Source: Phoronis australis (taxonomy: Eukaryota > Phoronida > Phoronidae). Taken from it: DNA of 22,765 nt. This document shows, piece by piece, positions 8,394 through 17,768 of this stretch. Position numbers and translations under genes: made by a program. Numbering within the stretch: the first letter of the stretch is position 1; each line of letters begins with the position of its first letter. The notes below the pieces were generated by a model. The model saw only the letters and a list, made by a program, of their open reading frames with translations. It was not told where the DNA came from and ran no database searches. The stretch is taken from assembly GCA_002633005.1 (NCBI GenBank), contig NMRA01000094.1, positions 1 through 22,765 on the forward strand, read 5' to 3'.

Positions 8394-9896
8394 CCGTATT
8401 CGCCCTAATAAGCGTCTATGCCCTATAAGCGCCCCCCAAGCGTTTTCAGACTTTGCTAAAATAAGCTCCCAGTCCATGAACACGGTGTACATGGGAAAAT
8501 GCCTTACCTACAGTTCTAAAATTCTACAGTAACGTCTTCAATTTATCAATAAGACCCGACAGTCCTGAAAAAATCATTGTGCGTGGAATTTGTAGACCAA
8601 GAGCCTTGCCACTATGTTGGTATTTAGCCGTGACTATACACTTCAAACTTCCGCCGTGCTTCAAAAAGAACGCAAAAGTTTTTCTGATCTTGCGAGGGTC
8701 GTGTAATATTATGGTCTGGCCTTTCAGAACAGACGCAGCGTACTTGTATTGTGTCTGGCCTTACAGAACAGACGCAGCGTACTTGTATTGTGTCTGGCCT
8801 TACAGAACAGACGCAGCGTACTTGTCAACGGGATTATACTGTATATTTCCCGTACAGCTCTTCTCCCTCAACAAGAACCCAAATTTCTTTGTATACGTGA
8901 AAACTCCGAATTGAAGACTAATAAAAACGTGACCTTTGTTAAAAGCACGTGGCCAGGAAGCGCGCACTACATACAAGTACCTATCATCAAAGATCAGTCT
9001 TCGGGATTTATTCATAAAACGAGTAGCACAGCATCGGCAAGAAATAAATACTGGGGCTTATTTCCGAAAGTTTTTAATACCGTAAAAAACATTTGCGTTA
9101 TTTTTAAGAGGAATTATTAAATTAATCGTAATTGGTGTTTTTAAAGCGAAAATGAACCCACCGATAGTGAACACTTCTGCACCCTTACACCCCCAGAATC
9201 TCCCAAAAGATAACTGTTAGACTGTCACATATCCATTCATCTGGCGACTCAATATCGGCCTTACCAAAACAATTCTTTAACGTTTTTTAGCAGATGAGAT
9301 CAACAAGTGCTAAATAAAACACATTCTGCTTTATTGCTTGTGTTAATTTCTTTAGCTACAGATCTAGATCGTTACATTGCGTTAACTCTAGCAAATCAAC
9401 TTTGACACGCACGCACTCACTCACTCACACAATACACAGATGAACTTCAAAACAAACATGTGGGTTCATCCAGAGATTTTTCTCGTGTTTCGGGGTACAA
9501 TCTAGCACAGATTTGCACTTTATATACAGTTAATCACGACTTCACAGGAAGGACTTCAGGTAATTTGTTGAGTCGAAAATATATTTTTACTCAAGAATTT
9601 AAGTTGACCTATCGGCGATCGTGAGGCAGCGATGCATCAGTCGGCAAGTTTTCGCACTGGAATTTTCTGAAAAATGCTTGTTATTTAACAACGAAGTTTG
9701 ATAGCAATGCACTGCAATTTTGTAGAAACCCTGTTATAGGTTACAAATGCGTCACAGAGTGTAAATTTGATGAATTATAGCTTACGATTTCACCTGTTTC
9801 AGAGATCAGATTTCAAACACTTTGGGCTATAATAAGTGCCCCCCTTACTGAAGCGAATTTTTCTATGCGCCCTGGTGCTTTTTAGGGTGAATACAG
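8394..9896. mobile_element. non-autonomous TIR DNA transposon, TA target duplication
   Basis: The left end reads TA then CCGTATTCGCCCTAATAAGC. The right end, reverse-complemented, reads TA then CTGTATTCACCCTAAAAAGC. The shared terminal inverted repeat is CYGTATTCRCCCTAAWAAGC. The TA at 8392-8393 and 9897-9898 is the likely target-site duplication. TA duplication and a C(A/T)GT-type end suggest the Tc1/mariner (pogo-like) group, which is an inference. The 1.5-kb interior encodes no transposase; the 111- and 123-residue frames at 8579-8914 and 8749-9120 are created partly by a 39-bp tandem repeat. It would need a transposase supplied from elsewhere. Confidence 0.65.
8715..8826. repeat. 39-bp tandem repeat, about 3 units
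   Basis: Units start TCTGGCCTTWCAGAACAGAC and continue GCAGCGTACTTGTATTGTG. They lie at 8715-8753, 8754-8792 and 8793 onward, nearly identical, inside the TIR transposon. 39 bp is a multiple of three, so the apparent protein repeat in two overlapping frames is a by-product. Confidence 0.9.
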
Positions 9897-10006
9897 TAGT
9901 TAGCACCGGAACATGTAAACAAATTACATCACAATCCCACTGGAAAAATAAAATTTACAATTAATGACTCAAAATGCATTTAACTGCATGTAGGCAATGT
10001 AGTTAC

Positions 10007-10245
10007 CTCATCGGTTCCTCAGTAAAGTTGGTCAGCTCAGGTATACATGGAGTCTCTGCTAACAACTCCGGACTTCGTAGTTGTTCACTTTCGTAGCGTG
10101 TGTGTATAAAGTTCCTAAACACACCCTCTGACTGTTGCACAACATTCTCCTCAGTATCTGGGGTCAACTTCTCAGTATCATCGCTTTTCTTCCTCACCAA
10201 TTTGTCGCCAAAATCGTCAAAATCATCGCCCCCAGCAGAGGCCAT
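10007..10245 (-). CDS. Bak-like pro-apoptotic BCL-2 family protein, first coding exon
   Basis: The minus-strand frame starts at ATG 10245-10243 in a good Kozak context (AAG ATG G, A at -3). It runs 79 codons plus two bases to a splice donor, ATGAG|GTAACT, with the last exonic base at 10007. Residues 1-31 are acidic and low-complexity (MASAGGDDFDDFGDK). Residues 32-55 include EENVVQQSEGVFRNF and end in RYESEQ. They resemble helix alpha-1 of vertebrate BAK, where a comparable EE-V-Q-E-VFR pattern precedes an R-rich stretch. BAK acts at the mitochondrial outer membrane, oligomerising to permeabilise it during apoptosis. The BH3, BH1 and BH2 segments and the C-terminal anchor must lie in later exons at lower coordinates; I did not find them, so the first intron is long or the rest is outside the window. 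A chance ORF is possible, but length, donor, Kozak context and similarity agree. Confidence 0.7.
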
Positions 10246-10248
10246 CTT

Positions 10249-10284
10249 GTTACCACTAGAGTTTCTGTCTAGTGCAGTGGTAAC
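10249..10284 (-). promoter_or_regulatory. inverted repeat just upstream of the Bak-like start codon
   Basis: GTTACCACT (10249-10257) and AGTGGTAAC (10276-10284) are perfect 9-bp arms with an 18-nt loop. An alternative inner pairing uses CACTAG and CTAGTG. The structure ends three bases before the ATG, so in the mRNA it would be a start-proximal 5'UTR hairpin that could affect translation. That role is inference. Confidence 0.45.
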
Positions 10285-11670
10285 ATCACCTTCACCCCAT
10301 GAGTAGTGCCACTACCCAGAATTCACTGTGTTGCTTGTCAACACTACAGTCCAGCAACACTAGTAATCCAGTAAGTCCAATACTGTCACAGCCACTGTCT
10401 GCACCTGTGGAAGACAGTACATGGATGAGTCATATGGTCAAACATACACAGATTCTAATACAGTCATTCCTTACTAATTTTTTATCAAGTTCAGCTAAGG
10501 GTGGATTTTACACTTGCAGTTTTTTAACCAAGTCCTAAACCTTTGTTTTTATAATGATGCATCATTCTGTATAAAGTCAGGTTACAATTATACAAGCTCA
10601 AAACACAATAACATCTATTTATATTGTACATCACTGAAACCAACAGATTTTAGCTTTGATACCAAGATCAAATTCCTTAAATAACTTCTGAGTAGTATTA
10701 CAGACTTATAAAACAATATTTTTAAAATCTAAGATGATAAGAGAATCTTTTTGTTTGCACAAAAACATTACCTAGATGCTTGTAATCACGCGTTTACTAA
10801 AAATCACATTTTTCACAAAGATAATCAGATTTTCCTCCGACACAAATTTTCCAACGAAACTTGCAAATTCCATTTCATTATTCTACTAGCTAGCGCATCT
10901 GTGATTTTCACTGGCTGTGAAAAATCAAGACATCTGTTTTTTCAAGGAAGGTTGACAGTGTACTACTGGGACAAATGGCTTTAAGAAAAACACAGACACA
11001 TATTAGTAGGTAACTGAATAAACTAATTCAACTTACAAGTTTCGTGTGAAAAAATTCATGTTTGTGGAAAACATGGCAATTTTAAAAAATTCAGTCAAGC
11101 GGTTGAGAATATCCGGGCAATTATTTCTGTGCACGTAATAAAACTCTGTGATCAAGGACTTTAAAAATACAGTTTTATGGTTCTACAATAAATATTTAAT
11201 AAGAGACTGATGACATGAGATCTCTGGTAACAGAGGTATCTGATTATACCAGACCTTATCCAAAAGTGTGTGTATTGCACCGACCTAGTATTCAGAAAAT
11301 TGTACATCTTACCTCAGTAAAAGGGGATATTCTCTAAAAGTAGAAAGCCTGCAGAATTTTATTATTGACTTCTTACTAATCTGCCATTAATTGACTAGTT
11401 ATCAGTCAGTATGCTGAGTCACCACTCACTGCTGACTTTACACAGGGAGCCAGTGTGACCACAGATTCACATTGCTTCGTTAACATGTTAATGACTTAGT
11501 GTTGAAACTCATCACAAGTGGTCAATATGGCTCATTCGACCAACTTAAGCAGTTTCTTTGGAAAACTTTAGAGACTGCTTCCAATACAACTTTGAACGGT
11601 TCCAGGATTTAATAAATAAAAATACTGTGAGGGTTTCCTAAAATTATAACAAACATAACAGCACAGCTCG
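10285..11670. other. upstream region of the Bak-like exon, no other gene seen
   Basis: This should hold the 5'UTR, any upstream non-coding exon and the promoter of the Bak-like gene, but I find no clear TATA box or initiator to anchor them. The plus-strand frames at 10100-10306, 10299-10538 and 10751-10984 have no recognisable domains, and the first overlaps the Bak-like exon antisense. I treat them as chance frames. Confidence 0.4.
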
Positions 11671-11817
11671 ATTTGGCTACCTGCAGGTCAAACAAACAAT
11701 CTCTGGTGTTCTGATGTACATTTGGCTACCTGCAGGTCAAACAAACAATCTCTGGTGTTCTGATGTACATTTGGCTACCTGCAGGTCAAACAAACAATCT
11801 CTGGTGTTCTGATGTAC
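11671..11817. repeat. 49-bp tandem repeat, 3 identical units
   Basis: Three units at 11671-11719, 11720-11768 and 11769-11817 start ATTTGGCTACCTGCAGG and end TCTGATGTAC. They appear identical, so expansion is recent or the array is homogenised. Each contains the palindrome ACCTGCAGGT. Confidence 0.95.
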
Positions 11818-12155
11818 ATTTGCTGAGTTTGCCGATTCTTCAATTCAGATAAATCTTATTTATTTCACATCTGGTCTTATCTTAGCAAGTTCATTTGCAG
11901 TTTGAAAAGGTGGCCCTTTTACCAGGCCAGGTGACTTGAGAAGGTAAAACTATCATTTGTCTAGTTTTCAAAGGGAGTACTAAAAATGCTCAGAATTTCA
12001 GAGTTTGATGTTTGGTGAGGACAACTGGAATATTGATACAAGCTACTAAGAATGAAGCAAAACATTCTTGAGTATTTATGTTTACCAAGAAATACATACA
12101 CCATCCCACCATATATCGTTCAGAATTAAAGGAAGTTTACCATACATCTCACGTT
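11818..12155. other. short non-coding spacer
   Basis: I see no gene, RNA or mobile element between the two flanking tandem arrays. Confidence 0.4.
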
Positions 12156-12516
12156 CACGTAGTTACAATACTGTATACCTGATGTCCCCATAGTAACAGT
12201 AGCGTGCACCTGATGTTCTCATAGCAACAATGTTCTACATCTTATGTTCCCATAGTAACAATACAATAAAGTGATGTTCCCTTAGTAACAATACCACCCA
12301 CGTGATATTCCCATAGTAACGATACTGTACATCTGATATTCCCATGGTAACAATGTCGTAAATCTAATGTTTCCCTAATAACATTACTGTAAACACAGTG
12401 TTCCCATAGTAACAATACCATACACTGATGTTCCCATAATTACAATATTGTGCACCTGATGTTCTCAAAGCAACAATGTTCTACATCTTATGTTCCCATC
12501 GTAACAATACCGTACT
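12156..12516. repeat. 31-bp minisatellite, about 11-12 units
   Basis: The unit contains GATGTTCCCATAGTAACAAT and then a variable CTGTACACCT-like part. Units 3-4 (from about 12212) and 11-12 (from about 12459) share the variants GTTCTCAWAGCAACAATG and CTACATCTTATG. That points to a higher-order duplication within the array. The conserved core is GTTCCCATAGTAAC. Confidence 0.9.
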
Positions 12517-12674
12517 CTTGGGTACAGTTCAGTAGCTGTCTAGTGGCTAGAAAAATCTATGGTACAATCACATGTTCTCAATAATATCCACTACAATATC
12601 TCACTTAATCTTCCTTTTTAGCGAGGTCCTAACATAGGTTTTAGCATTACTTAATTCTAACCTAATGGTGACCC

Positions 12675-12840
12675 AGCAAAAATACTGTAAATCTGATGTA
12701 TCCCTAATAACTATACGGTACACATGGTGTTCTCATAGTAGCAATACTGCACACCTGATGTTTCCATAGTAACAATACCATACACTGGTGTTCCCACAGT
12801 AAAAATACCTTAAACCTGATGTTCTTTAGTAACAATGTGA
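12675..12840. repeat. 31-bp minisatellite, second block of about 5 units
   Basis: The same unit family as 12156-12516, separated from it by about 160 bp of unrelated sequence. These units are more diverged (GATGTATCCCTAATAACTAT, GGTGTTCCCACAGTAAAAAT), so this may be an older edge of one original array split by an insertion. Confidence 0.85.
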
Positions 12841-12934
12841 CAATCCACTTGAGACAGAGAATTTGAAACAGTAAGCCAGTTCAGCTAAGATAAGGTATGC
12901 ATTCCACAGGAGCAAGAAACTCCCCAAAACACAT

Positions 12935-13110
12935 GATGAAGCAAGTCAACATGAGATATCACCATGCAAAGAATACCAGATGAAGCAAGTCAACATGAGA
13001 TATCACCAAACAAAGAACACCAGATGAAGCAAATCAATGTGAGATATCACCATGCAAAGAACACAAGATGAAGCAAGTCAACATGAGATACTACCATGGA
13101 AAGAACAAGA
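12935..13110. repeat. 44-bp minisatellite, 4 units
   Basis: Units start at 12935, 12979, 13023 and 13067 with exact 44-bp spacing. Each begins GATGAAGCAARTCAA and contains GAGATATCACCATGCAAAG with few substitutions. Confidence 0.95.
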
Positions 13111-13507
13111 CCACACTTAGTCGTCTCATGATTGTTTTAGGTGTACAAGGCAGCCCCAGCCTAGCTCACCTACTTATTATACATATACACACTGTGTCAC
13201 TTGAACACATAATATGAGATCATTGATAGTGAATCAGTGAACTTCCAATCTGTCAGTCTGTGGTTTTAATGACTCAGGGAATGCCATTTACACTAACACC
13301 TGGAACAAAGCCTATTCATGCAACTTCTCTGGTCATTACATATTTCATGGTCAGTCATACCATGGCTTTTCTAGAATTTTCTACACTGGAAAATTGGAAA
13401 TGACAAAGCAGTCAGGCAATTGGGTGGTTGAAGGATACAACAGTATCTTTATAAAACTAAGAAAATCTCAAGAGCACCTTTATGACACTCCAATACCTAC
13501 AATCATT
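13111..13507 (+). other. spacer with an ATG-poor 96-codon open frame
   Basis: A plus-strand frame stays open from 13241 to a TGA at 13529-13531, with no in-frame ATG until its middle. Its codons look protein-like (GKLEMTKQSGNWVVEGYN), and a possible acceptor TTTTAATGACTCAG lies near 13265-13278. I recognise no family, and the frame ends inside the repeat element that starts at 13508. It could be an internal exon or chance. Confidence 0.25.
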
Positions 13508-15241
13508 AACAAGAGCAACGCCGAGCGTTGAAATGCGAGCACGAATGCATCGCAAATGGTGTGCTTTTGGGGTTATTTATTTGTATCATAAAAATGGCCA
13601 CTAGATGGCGCAAAAACGTACAATCCATCAAAAAACGGGAACATGCCATATTTCATAAAAATTGTCAAAGAACTTCAGAAAAACAAAGAAAAACAGAACA
13701 AAATGAAATTGCCACTTGTGGGCACAGCGTCCGTTCCATCTGCCTGAAAGTCATCGTCTGTTGTTATCTTCATATAAATTCACGTACTAAATTTAATAAA
13801 GATCCTGCAGTGGGTTTAGGAGATACAACTATGAGTGTAAAATAAAACTACCACTAGGAGGCGCCACAGTAGTCAGTCACCATCATCAAAGGTCGTCTTC
13901 ACACTGAGAACATATATGCCAATTTTCAAAACCATACCTAGAATGATTTGGTTGATCGAGGGGTTGACGCCAAAAACAAGATTTGAAAACAGCAAAAAAT
14001 GGCCACAAGGTGGCGCAAAATACCTCGATGCATCCAAAAACAGGATGATAGCATCATCTCACCAATAGATGCCTATATTCAAAATTTTGTGAAAATCTGT
14101 TGAGGACCTTTGAAGATGCAGACTGGTAAACGTAAAAAACTAAAATTGCCACTAGGGGGCACACCACTAGTCAGATCCGTCCGAAAGTCATCGTCATCCA
14201 TTGACAACATCATATAAATACACTTGCTAAATTAAGTAAAGATCTCGCAAACGGTTTAATAGATACAGCCATGAGCGCAGAAAAAAACAAAACTGCCACT
14301 AGGAGGCGCCAAAGTAGTCGAACTTGTCGGAAAATTGGAAAATCGTCGTCAGCCGTCCACTTTATAGCAAAATCATACATGCAAATTTTCACAATTATCC
14401 TGAAAGCAGTTTGGTTTATAGATGAGTGGACGCCAAAAAACAGACTCGAAAAAAGTTAAAATGGCCCCTAGATGGCGCAAACTAGGTCGAATCCATCTCA
14501 TTAACAGATGCCTCTATGCCATATTCTATGAAAATACTTTGAGGACCTTTGAACATACAGAGATAAACGTGAAAAACTAAAACTGCCACTAGGTGGCACA
14601 CCAGTAGTCAGATCCATCTGAGTCATCGTTCTCCCTTGTTAACATCATATAAATACACTTACTAAATTTAGTAAAGATCCTGCGAACGCTTTAGGGGACA
14701 CAGCCATAGGCGCAAAAAAAAAAAAACTACCACTAGGAGGCGCCACAGAAATCGAAGTCGTCCAAAAATTATCATCAGCCGTCCACTTCATAGTAACAAC
14801 ATATATGCCAATTTTCACAATCATGATTTGAGCGGTTTGGTTGATAGAGGGGTGGATGTAAAAAACAGACTCGAAAACAGTAAAAATGGCCACTAGCTGG
14901 GGCAAAGTACGTCAAATCCATCTGAAAACTGGAGGATAGCGTCATCTTACTAATAGGTGCCTATATACAAAATTTTATGAAAATCCGTTCAGTACTTTTG
15001 AAGATACAGAGGTAAACGTAAAAAACTAAAATTGCCACTAGGGGGCACATGGGTAGTCGGATCCGTCCGAAAGTTCGCACATGCCGTCCCATCCACAGAA
15101 GGAACACATGTGCAAAATTTCAAGAACATACATCATGGCGTTTTGGAGATAGAGCAGCGGAAGCCGGATGGACAGATGCCGGACGGACGGACGGAGATGA
15201 CGGCATAATGCGTCCACATATAAATATGTGGCACATAAAAA
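13508..15241 (+). mobile_element. interspersed repeat element with CTCF-like motif monomers (copy 2, most complete)
   Basis: The start AACAAGAGCAACGCCGAGCG matches copy 1 at 3437, including the 6-bp stem CAACGC/GCGTTG (13516-13530; loop CGA here, GGA in copy 1). Motif starts at 13598, 13709, 13851, 14003, 14149, 14296, 14465, 14586, 14730, 14890 and 15035 give an average period near 145 bp. The motif type follows A, then C-B-A three times, then C, so the higher-order unit is about 440 bp. The tail (from about 15049) has GGACGGACGGACGG and ends in the near-terminal hairpin at 15208-15236 before CACATAAAAA. The frames at 13528-13845, 14210-14392, 14645-14905 and 15049-15261 are shadows. There is no assembly gap inside, so the tandem structure is real. 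Confidence 0.8.
13595..15048 (+). promoter_or_regulatory. array of CTCF-core-like motifs in element copy 2
   Basis: Exact matches to CCASYAGRKGGCRS occur at 13598-13611 (CCACTAGATGGCGC), 14149-14162 and 15035-15048 (both CCACTAGGGGGCAC) and 14586-14599 (CCACTAGGTGGCAC). CCACTAGGAGGCGC, one base off, lies at 13851-13864, 14296-14309 and 14730-14743. Decayed members lie at 13709, 14003 (CCACAAGGTGGCGC), 14465 (CCCCTAGATGGCGC) and 14890. All point the same way. CTCF is a zinc-finger architectural protein found across bilaterians; its binding here is inference. Confidence 0.6.
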
Positions 15242-15262
15242 TCAAATTCCAAATACTTTAAG

Positions 15263-15310
15263 AACAACAATAACAATAACAGCAATAGTAGAAATAATAA
15301 TAATAATGAT
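15263..15310. repeat. AAC/AAT-rich microsatellite tract
   Basis: Imperfect runs of AACAACAATAACAATAAC and AATAATAATAATAATG directly follow the 3' end of element copy 2. An A-rich microsatellite next to the insertion could be a target preference or could have grown from the element's terminal A run. Confidence 0.7.
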
Positions 15311-15647
15311 ACTGGTAATTAACAATTAAACAGCAAAAAGTTTTACTGTTTCATTCAATTTACAACAAAACAATTCCTCATAATGGCATTAAATTACACC
15401 ACTCTATATTACATAACACTCTACATCCCAAGTGAGCTATTCCAGAACAAGCGAGTCTAACTTAAAAGGGATGTCAGAATAAATATTGATTAAGTAATTA
15501 GTAAGAATAGATCCATTTTAAGTTGCCCAAAATTTGTGCATATGTACTTTTAAATCATGGGGTCAGACTTGTTGACATGTATTTTAACGTCAAAATTTTT
15601 AGATGGTGTTTACAACTTTGGGTTCTGGGGTCAAAGTACTCTAGAGA

Positions 15648-15863
15648 TTCTAGAATATTCTGAGAACAAATTGTAACAGCCAATAATACGAGTGGATATG
15701 ATCATGTGGTTTTTATTAGCCAATCACTAAATAAGTAGAATGTTATATTATGGGCTGAAATCAGCAAGATAATCAGATGCGCTATAGTAGTTGAAGCATA
15801 AAGACTTGCTACGGTGTACAGAAGCAGTTGTACGACAGAGCCATCTCGTGGAATATTCTAGAA
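15648..15863. promoter_or_regulatory. two perfect heat-shock elements flanking two CCAAT boxes
   Basis: TTCTAGAATATTC at 15648-15660 and GAATATTCTAGAA at 15851-15863 both fit the three-unit heat-shock element (alternating TTC and GAA with two-base spacing), the binding site of HSF1. Between them lie CCAAT at 15680-15684 and 15720-15724, and an AT-rich TGTTATATTATG near 15740. No ORF follows closely. This may be the promoter of a non-coding first exon or of a solo LTR; TGTAACAGCC at 15672 would be a plausible LTR start, but I could not find a matching end or target duplication. Confidence 0.45.
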
Positions 15864-16260
15864 AGGATCTTGGCAAGGGCAAGGGCAAGGGTTAACGAAC
15901 AGGAAGTTAACTAAGAGCTTGTCACTTGCATTGTGGGTAGTAAGATACTACCTGAAGTGTTGCGTCATCAGCCAGAGACTGTGACCAGCAAGAAGAATCG
16001 CGGGTAGAAGAAATTGCCTGCAAGTGTTGAATCACCAGAGACGGTGACCAGCAAGTGCATTGTCGCTATACAGTGTGTGTAGTTCGAAGATTCGCCAACA
16101 GGACAGACATCCAACAAGTGGAGAGTCCTAGCTTGGATAGCAGATAAGACATTTGATCGTTTGGTTGTTTGATTAAAGTAATCTTTAAAGAGGGCGCTGG
16201 CGTAGTTTCTCTTTGTAGTTGATTACTTAATTAACAATAGGTTTCATTTGTCTAATTAGG
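15864..16260. other. possible transcribed leader or LTR body, unresolved
   Basis: It contains a run AAGGGCAAGGGCAAGGG (near 15877) and two imperfect copies of a segment with CAGAGACKGTGACCAGCAAG (near 15974 and 16036). No coding frame is supported. Being downstream of the heat-shock elements, it could be a non-coding first exon or LTR. Confidence 0.3.
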
Positions 16261-17384
16261 GGTTATCATATAATAAATTAATTACTGGATTTGATTATTC
16301 ACTCTCCATCTTCGCACAACTTCAAAGCATAGCTACCTTTTAAACAAACCCACACAGACAATCGTCTGACAAGGGAAAAGCAACAGTTTTGATGTTGGTT
16401 TTAGTAAGAATGCATTGATCCCTGGTTGTCTTGAAAATACATTTGTCCATAGTGGTGTCCAGTCCTGTATCCATGAAACAACAGATAGTGACTGTAAACT
16501 GCCTGACAAAGGGCCTGCCTCTTGGTTTAGAATTCACTTCAAGTGAGCAAGCATAATGTCCTACTTCCTATTAAACAGACTGTGTAGGTAATATTGGTGA
16601 TTGCTTAGTGGAAGTGAATTCAGAACCTAGATGAGTACTCTTTGTCAGACCAATGAGCTCTACCAGGCTCACTGGTCAGGCTGTTTAAGTCACTTTCTAC
16701 TGTTCTATGGACAGGGCAACAGTAAGTACCATATTAGGGAACAACTCCAGTTAACTTTAGGACATGATACCATCAACTTTAGATTATGAGGCAGCACATC
16801 TGTGGTAATTCATAGATTCGCCAGTCCAGACAATGACAGTAACTTTTCAATGGTGACGATGTTTAGCATTTTAGCGTGACTGGCAAGATGTCTGCAAAGG
16901 GGTTATTTTAGCTGGATGGGCAAGCTGTCACCAAAGGGGTCATTTTCGCCAGCAGTTAATTTGTTTACTCACCACACAACTCACTTTCAAAGAAAAATTT
17001 AGTGTAAAAACAAGTACACTTTCTGCGACAAATTGACTAATGAAAAGATGAACGCAGGACTCCTTTCCCTGGGTCCTTAAAGTAAGAAGTCTGGCTACAA
17101 AGTGATATAGTGACCAGGCCAACACAGGAAGTAAGCCAGCACATCCAGTCGTGCCTGGGCATGCAAAGGCATAGATAGACTATGACTATAGTACGGTAAG
17201 ACATTAAGTTATGACATACAACTCATAATCAAGCATTTGAATTGAACCCAGTCTTTATTGTTAATTGTGTGCAACATTCTGACAATTTCCTGACAAAATA
17301 AACAGTGGTTAGGGTTTAAAGACAAGGCACTGAACAGCTGACTGGAAAATCTTAGAAATTGCACAAAAATGAGCACCTAAATAT

Positions 17385-17386
<2 letters not shown>
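16261..17386. other. non-coding DNA with one imperfect inverted repeat
   Basis: No gene is recognised; the minus-strand frames at 16340-16537 and 16940-17125 look like chance. GAATTCACTTC (16530-16540) and GAAGTGAATTC (16611-16621) are perfect 11-bp inverted arms, with weaker matching on both sides to about 30 bp. Near 16886-16951 a segment with CAAAGGGGTYATTTT is present twice. Confidence 0.4.
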
Positions 17387-17425
<39 letters not shown>

Positions 17426-17453
17426 TGTGTGTGTGTGAGTTTGTGTGTGCGCG
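17387..17453. repeat. (GT)n microsatellite
   Basis: A long GT run, pure for about 35 bp and then interrupted by GAG and TTT. On the minus strand it gives a spurious His-Thr-rich frame (17309-17599), which I do not call a gene. Confidence 0.95.
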
Positions 17454-17692
17454 TTTTTGCTCAAGCTCAATAAAAAAAATGCAGGTGGCCTGATGTCATT
17501 TGCAGTGCACCAAACACCTGGTTCTTCTTTAAGAAAGTTTTCAAGTCTGCCTGTCTCCTCTAAGAAAACGGACAGACGTTTCCATTTGTTGCCATGCACT
17601 CTATGTTGTTGGCATGTAACAGTGCCATTCAGTAGGATGCTCCTTAGCCTATAAAAAGCTGGGCAAGACTCAACTAGGAGTTCATGGATTAC

Positions 17693-17768
17693 GTCAGTAC
17701 CACACTCGGGACATAATGGGCTCCCTATATGTCAGTACCACACTCGGGACATAATGGGCTCCCTATAT
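17693..17768. repeat. 38-bp tandem duplication
   Basis: Two identical adjacent units (17693-17730 and 17731-17768) start GTCAGTACCACACTCGGG and end GGGCTCCCTATAT. They lie about 250 bp upstream of the TATA box at 18006. Confidence 0.95.

Noticed and set aside
8579-9120. 111- and 123-codon overlapping frames
   Set aside because: They overlap in two frames across a 39-bp tandem repeat inside a non-autonomous transposon and match no transposase motif.
10299-10538. 79-codon Ser/Thr-rich plus-strand ORF divergent from the Bak-like exon
   Set aside because: Low-complexity composition, no domain, and it most likely lies in the promoter or 5'UTR region of the Bak-like gene.
15672-16319. Solo LTR beginning TGTAACAGCC
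   Set aside because: No convincing CA end with a matching target duplication could be found; kept only as an alternative for the heat-shock-element region.
17309-17599. 96-codon minus-strand ORF with a His-Thr repeat
   Set aside because: The repeat is the translated GT microsatellite.
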